A stretch of DNA of 64,000 bases from an uncultured Marinifilum sp. GTDB taxonomy: Bacteria > Bacteroidota > Bacteroidia > Bacteroidales > Marinifilaceae. The stretch is taken from positions 1,538,923-1,602,922 of the forward strand of contig NZ_OY781918.1 in NCBI RefSeq assembly GCF_963677195.1. Direction: 5' to 3'. The translations under genes and the position numbers were made by a program. The stretch's first letter is position 1, and each line of letters begins with the position of its first letter. Under the pieces are notes generated by a model. The model had not been told where the DNA came from. It was given only the letters and a program-made list of their open reading frames with translations, and searched no databases. Below, piece by piece: positions 62,170 through 64,000 of this stretch.

Positions 62170-63120
62170 TTATTCTTCTAATACAGCCAAACCGAAACCA
62201 AAACGTCCAAAATTATTACCATTATAAAGCAGATATATTTTATTATTGCAATGAAAAATGTTTGGATAGGCCATCATTTCTGAATCCCAGCCATTTTCTG
62301 ATACATCAATTCCTAAATTTTCATCCTCTCTAATCCAATTTTTTAAATCTTTAGAGTAAGCATACCCTAAGCGATAAGCATTTTTATTGTTATTTCTAAA
62401 ATCGATTGCCTGGCGATAACAAAATACCATGTGATATTTGTCCCTGTGAAAAATAACACTTGGTAATGCCTGACATTCGTTAGGGTTTAAACGATCTGCA
62501 ATAAGTTTTTTATGTTGTTTTTTCCAATTTATGGCGTCTTTAGAAATTGCATAGCCTATTTTATAAATTCGTTCTGCATGTTCGCTGTCTCCATTTATCC
62601 ATCTTTCGCCATAAATATACCATAGGTAATAAAGCTTGTCGAATTTTGCAACAAAGGGATCTCCAACCAGAAAAGGCTCATGTAAGGATGAGCTTAATAC
62701 AGGTCCATCTCCTAATCTTTTAAAGGTTAATCCATTATCTTTACTTTCCGAAATGCCAATTGATGTTTCAACAGAAACAGAAACTCGTCTGCTCCAACCA
62801 CCTATATAAGCAAATATTTTATCATTATCGCGAAAGATATTAAGAGGGAAAATACCATGTTCGTCGTAGCATCCGAGTTTTCCTTTGGCAATAACAGGCT
62901 GGAACGAGATGTCAATAATATTTCTGAAATTTTTATCAAAATCGACAAATGCAATATGACTGATGAATTTGCCATTCCAATCTTTCTCGCGACATGAGAA
63001 ATAGATGCGCACAAAATTATCGAAAACCAAAGCCTGAGGAGATTGAGCAAACTCTTTACAGTTATTGGGTAGTTTATGATCTCTGGGGTCGAATATTTTT
63101 CCTAGTTTTTTCCATTTCAT
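62170..63120 (-). CDS. five-bladed beta-propeller glycosidase-like protein, copy 1
   Basis: 316 residues, no signal peptide. Repeated blade motifs end in patterns such as IRIYFSCREKDWNGKFISHI (seen as VRIYFSCREKDWNGKF), CYDEHGIFPLNIF, FLVGDPFVAKFDKLYYLWY and EMMAYPNIFHCNNKIYLLYN. This matches the glycosyl hydrolase-like GH43/GH32 propeller fold often placed in surface-polysaccharide clusters. Acidic residues that could be catalytic include the Asp/Glu of CYDEHG and ENGWDSEMMAYP, but function is not proven. A 12-base gap precedes copy 2's stop. Confidence 0.75.
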   Translation of the reverse strand: MKWKKLGKIFDPRDHKLPNNCKEFAQSPQALVFDNFVRIYFSCREKDWNGKFISHIAFVDFDKNFRNIIDISFQPVIAKGKLGCYDEHGIFPLNIFRDNDKIFAYIGGWSRRVSVSVETSIGISESKDNGLTFKRLGDGPVLSSSLHEPFLVGDPFVAKFDKLYYLWYIYGERWINGDSEHAERIYKIGYAISKDAINWKKQHKKLIADRLNPNECQALPSVIFHRDKYHMVFCYRQAIDFRNNNKNAYRLGYAYSKDLKNWIREDENLGIDVSENGWDSEMMAYPNIFHCNNKIYLLYNGNNFGRFGFGLAVLEE

Positions 63121-63132
63121 AAGCGCTACCTT

Positions 63133-64000
63133 TTATTTTGAGTATTCTTCCAGTTCTGCTATTCCAAATCCATATTTTCCTACCGAGTTTCCAAGATATA
63201 ACATATATATTTTTTGATCCAGTTTAAATACATGCGGATAAGCTATCATTTCCGAATCCCATCCTTGCTCGGATATTGTAATTCCAGCTTTATTGTCGTT
63301 TCGCTTCCAGTGTAATAAATCATCGGATGATGCATATCCAATTCTGTATCCGCCTTTTTTACCTCTATAATTTAAGCTGTTGCGATAGCAAAAGAACATG
63401 TGATATTTGTTATCGTAGAAAAATACATCCGGACTTGCCTGTGCTTCATCTTCTTCAATTTTATTTTCGATGAGATTCCGATTTTCTTTTATCCAGTTAA
63501 TTCCATCCTTAGATCTTGCCATTCTAATTTTATAAACAGGCTCTGGTTTTCCTTCGTTTGGAATCCACTTGCAACCAGCAATATAGAAAAGATACCATTG
63601 ATTGTTAAATCGTCTGATTTTTGGGCCGCTCAAAACGAAAGGTTCATTTAAACTGTAAGATAAAACGGGTCCGTTGCCTATTTTTGTGAATGTTTTTCCT
63701 CCATTTGTACTTTTTGCCATTCCTATGGCTACATTAAAGGGAACCGATTCACATCTGGTCCAACCAGCATAATAGGCTATTATTTCATCATTATTTTTAA
63801 TTACTGATGTAGGATAAATACCAAATTCATCGAAGCTTCCTTTATCACCCAAAGGTAAAATGGGTTGACTTGCAATATTTATTATATCAAATAAATTGTT
63901 TCTATCTAAATCAAGAAATCCGGTATAGCTTAGGTACTGCTTTTTATTGTTTGGTTTTGGGCGCGATGAGAAGTAGACACGAATAAAATCTTTAAAAATT
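63133..64000 (-). CDS. five-bladed beta-propeller glycosidase-like protein, copy 2 (5' end outside window)
   Basis: The frame stays open from the stop at 63133 to the right edge (about 289 codons), with the start beyond position 64000; an internal TTG at 63852 is not a real start because the conserved sequence continues through it (FIRVYFSSRPKP, YLSYTGFLDLD, then PILPLGDKGSFDEFG). It is a clear tandem paralogue of copy 1: GDKGSFDEFGIYPTSV vs CYDEHGIFPLNIF, and SEQGWDSEMIAYPHVF vs ENGWDSEMMAYPNIF. Co-transcription with copy 1 is likely. Confidence 0.78.
   Translation of the reverse strand, partial: IFKDFIRVYFSSRPKPNNKKQYLSYTGFLDLDRNNLFDIINIASQPILPLGDKGSFDEFGIYPTSVIKNNDEIIAYYAGWTRCESVPFNVAIGMAKSTNGGKTFTKIGNGPVLSYSLNEPFVLSGPKIRRFNNQWYLFYIAGCKWIPNEGKPEPVYKIRMARSKDGINWIKENRNLIENKIEEDEAQASPDVFFYDNKYHMFFCYRNSLNYRGKKGGYRIGYASSDDLLHWKRNDNKAGITISEQGWDSEMIAYPHVFKLDQKIYMLYLGNSVGKYGFGIAELEEYSK

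Noticed and set aside
63733..63852. TTG at 63852 as the start of the last propeller gene
   Set aside because: The conserved sequence continues upstream to the window edge, so the gene is cut by the edge and the TTG is internal.
1..64000. CRISPR arrays, insertion sequences, prophage or integron elements
   Set aside because: No direct-repeat array, transposase, integrase or phage structural gene was seen; short hairpins are explained as terminators.

Overview
The window looks like a chromosomal segment of a low-GC marine-type Bacteroidota, probably in or near the Marinilabiliales/Marinifilaceae; that placement is inferred from gene content, not from any search. Supporting signs are the Bacteroidota promoter signature (TTG, about 20 bases, TAnnTTTG) in front of several genes, a SusC/SusD pair, gliding/type IX secretion genes (gldD, gldE, porG), a 2-oxoacid:ferredoxin oxidoreductase and many Bacteroidota-only families (DUF4924, the BamA-Skp-Skp-MurI block). 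No transposase, integrase, phage gene, CRISPR array, rRNA or tRNA was seen.

Layout. 1-6.1 kb: 5' part of an ECF sigma factor gene, transketolase, then three exported or membrane proteins of unclear role (VWA domain, DUF4412-like, transglutaminase-like). 6.2-10 kb: YchF, the fluoride channel CrcB with a DUF190 partner, and a PafA-like alkaline phosphatase that seems to have lost its zinc-binding histidines. 10.2-14.4 kb (minus): mutY-ssb-gldE-gldD-phosphopantetheinyl transferase. 14.5-20.3 kb (plus): HU, a 30-codon mS38-like ribosomal protein, RNase G, a DsbD reductase and a flavoprotein. 20.4-31.9 kb (mostly minus): a two-CW protein, an N-hydrolase/DUF4269 fusion, envelope proteins, an EamA exporter coupled to lnt, then pth, rplY, prs, engB and manA. 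32-36 kb: udk, a 3'-5' exonuclease, a lipoprotein, a hydrolase and pdxJ. 36.3-44.3 kb (plus): the envelope block CBS protein-nadK-porG-uppS-bamA-skp-skp-murI.

44.4-56.6 kb: a gamma-carbonic anhydrase, an orphan susC-susD pair, korAB and a 991-residue ATP-grasp protein with receiver-like N-terminal domains. 56.7-64 kb: fabD, folE, a divergent MTAN/futalosine-hydrolase-like protein, a MATE exporter, iron superoxide dismutase, a GNAT acetyltransferase and two tandem five-bladed beta-propeller glycosidase-like genes, the second cut by the window edge.

Functionally this is mostly core genome: envelope building (Lnt, UppS, BamA, Skp, MurI), translation (Pth, L25, EngB, YchF, RNase G), central metabolism (Tkt, Prs, KorAB, ManA) and gliding/secretion. 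The least explained parts are the N-hydrolase/DUF4269 fusion, the histidine-less phosphatase, the receiver/ATP-grasp hybrid, the MTAN-like protein, and several non-coding elements: an orphan terminator before sodB, an inverted repeat across the fabD promoter and a 22-base palindrome before susC.
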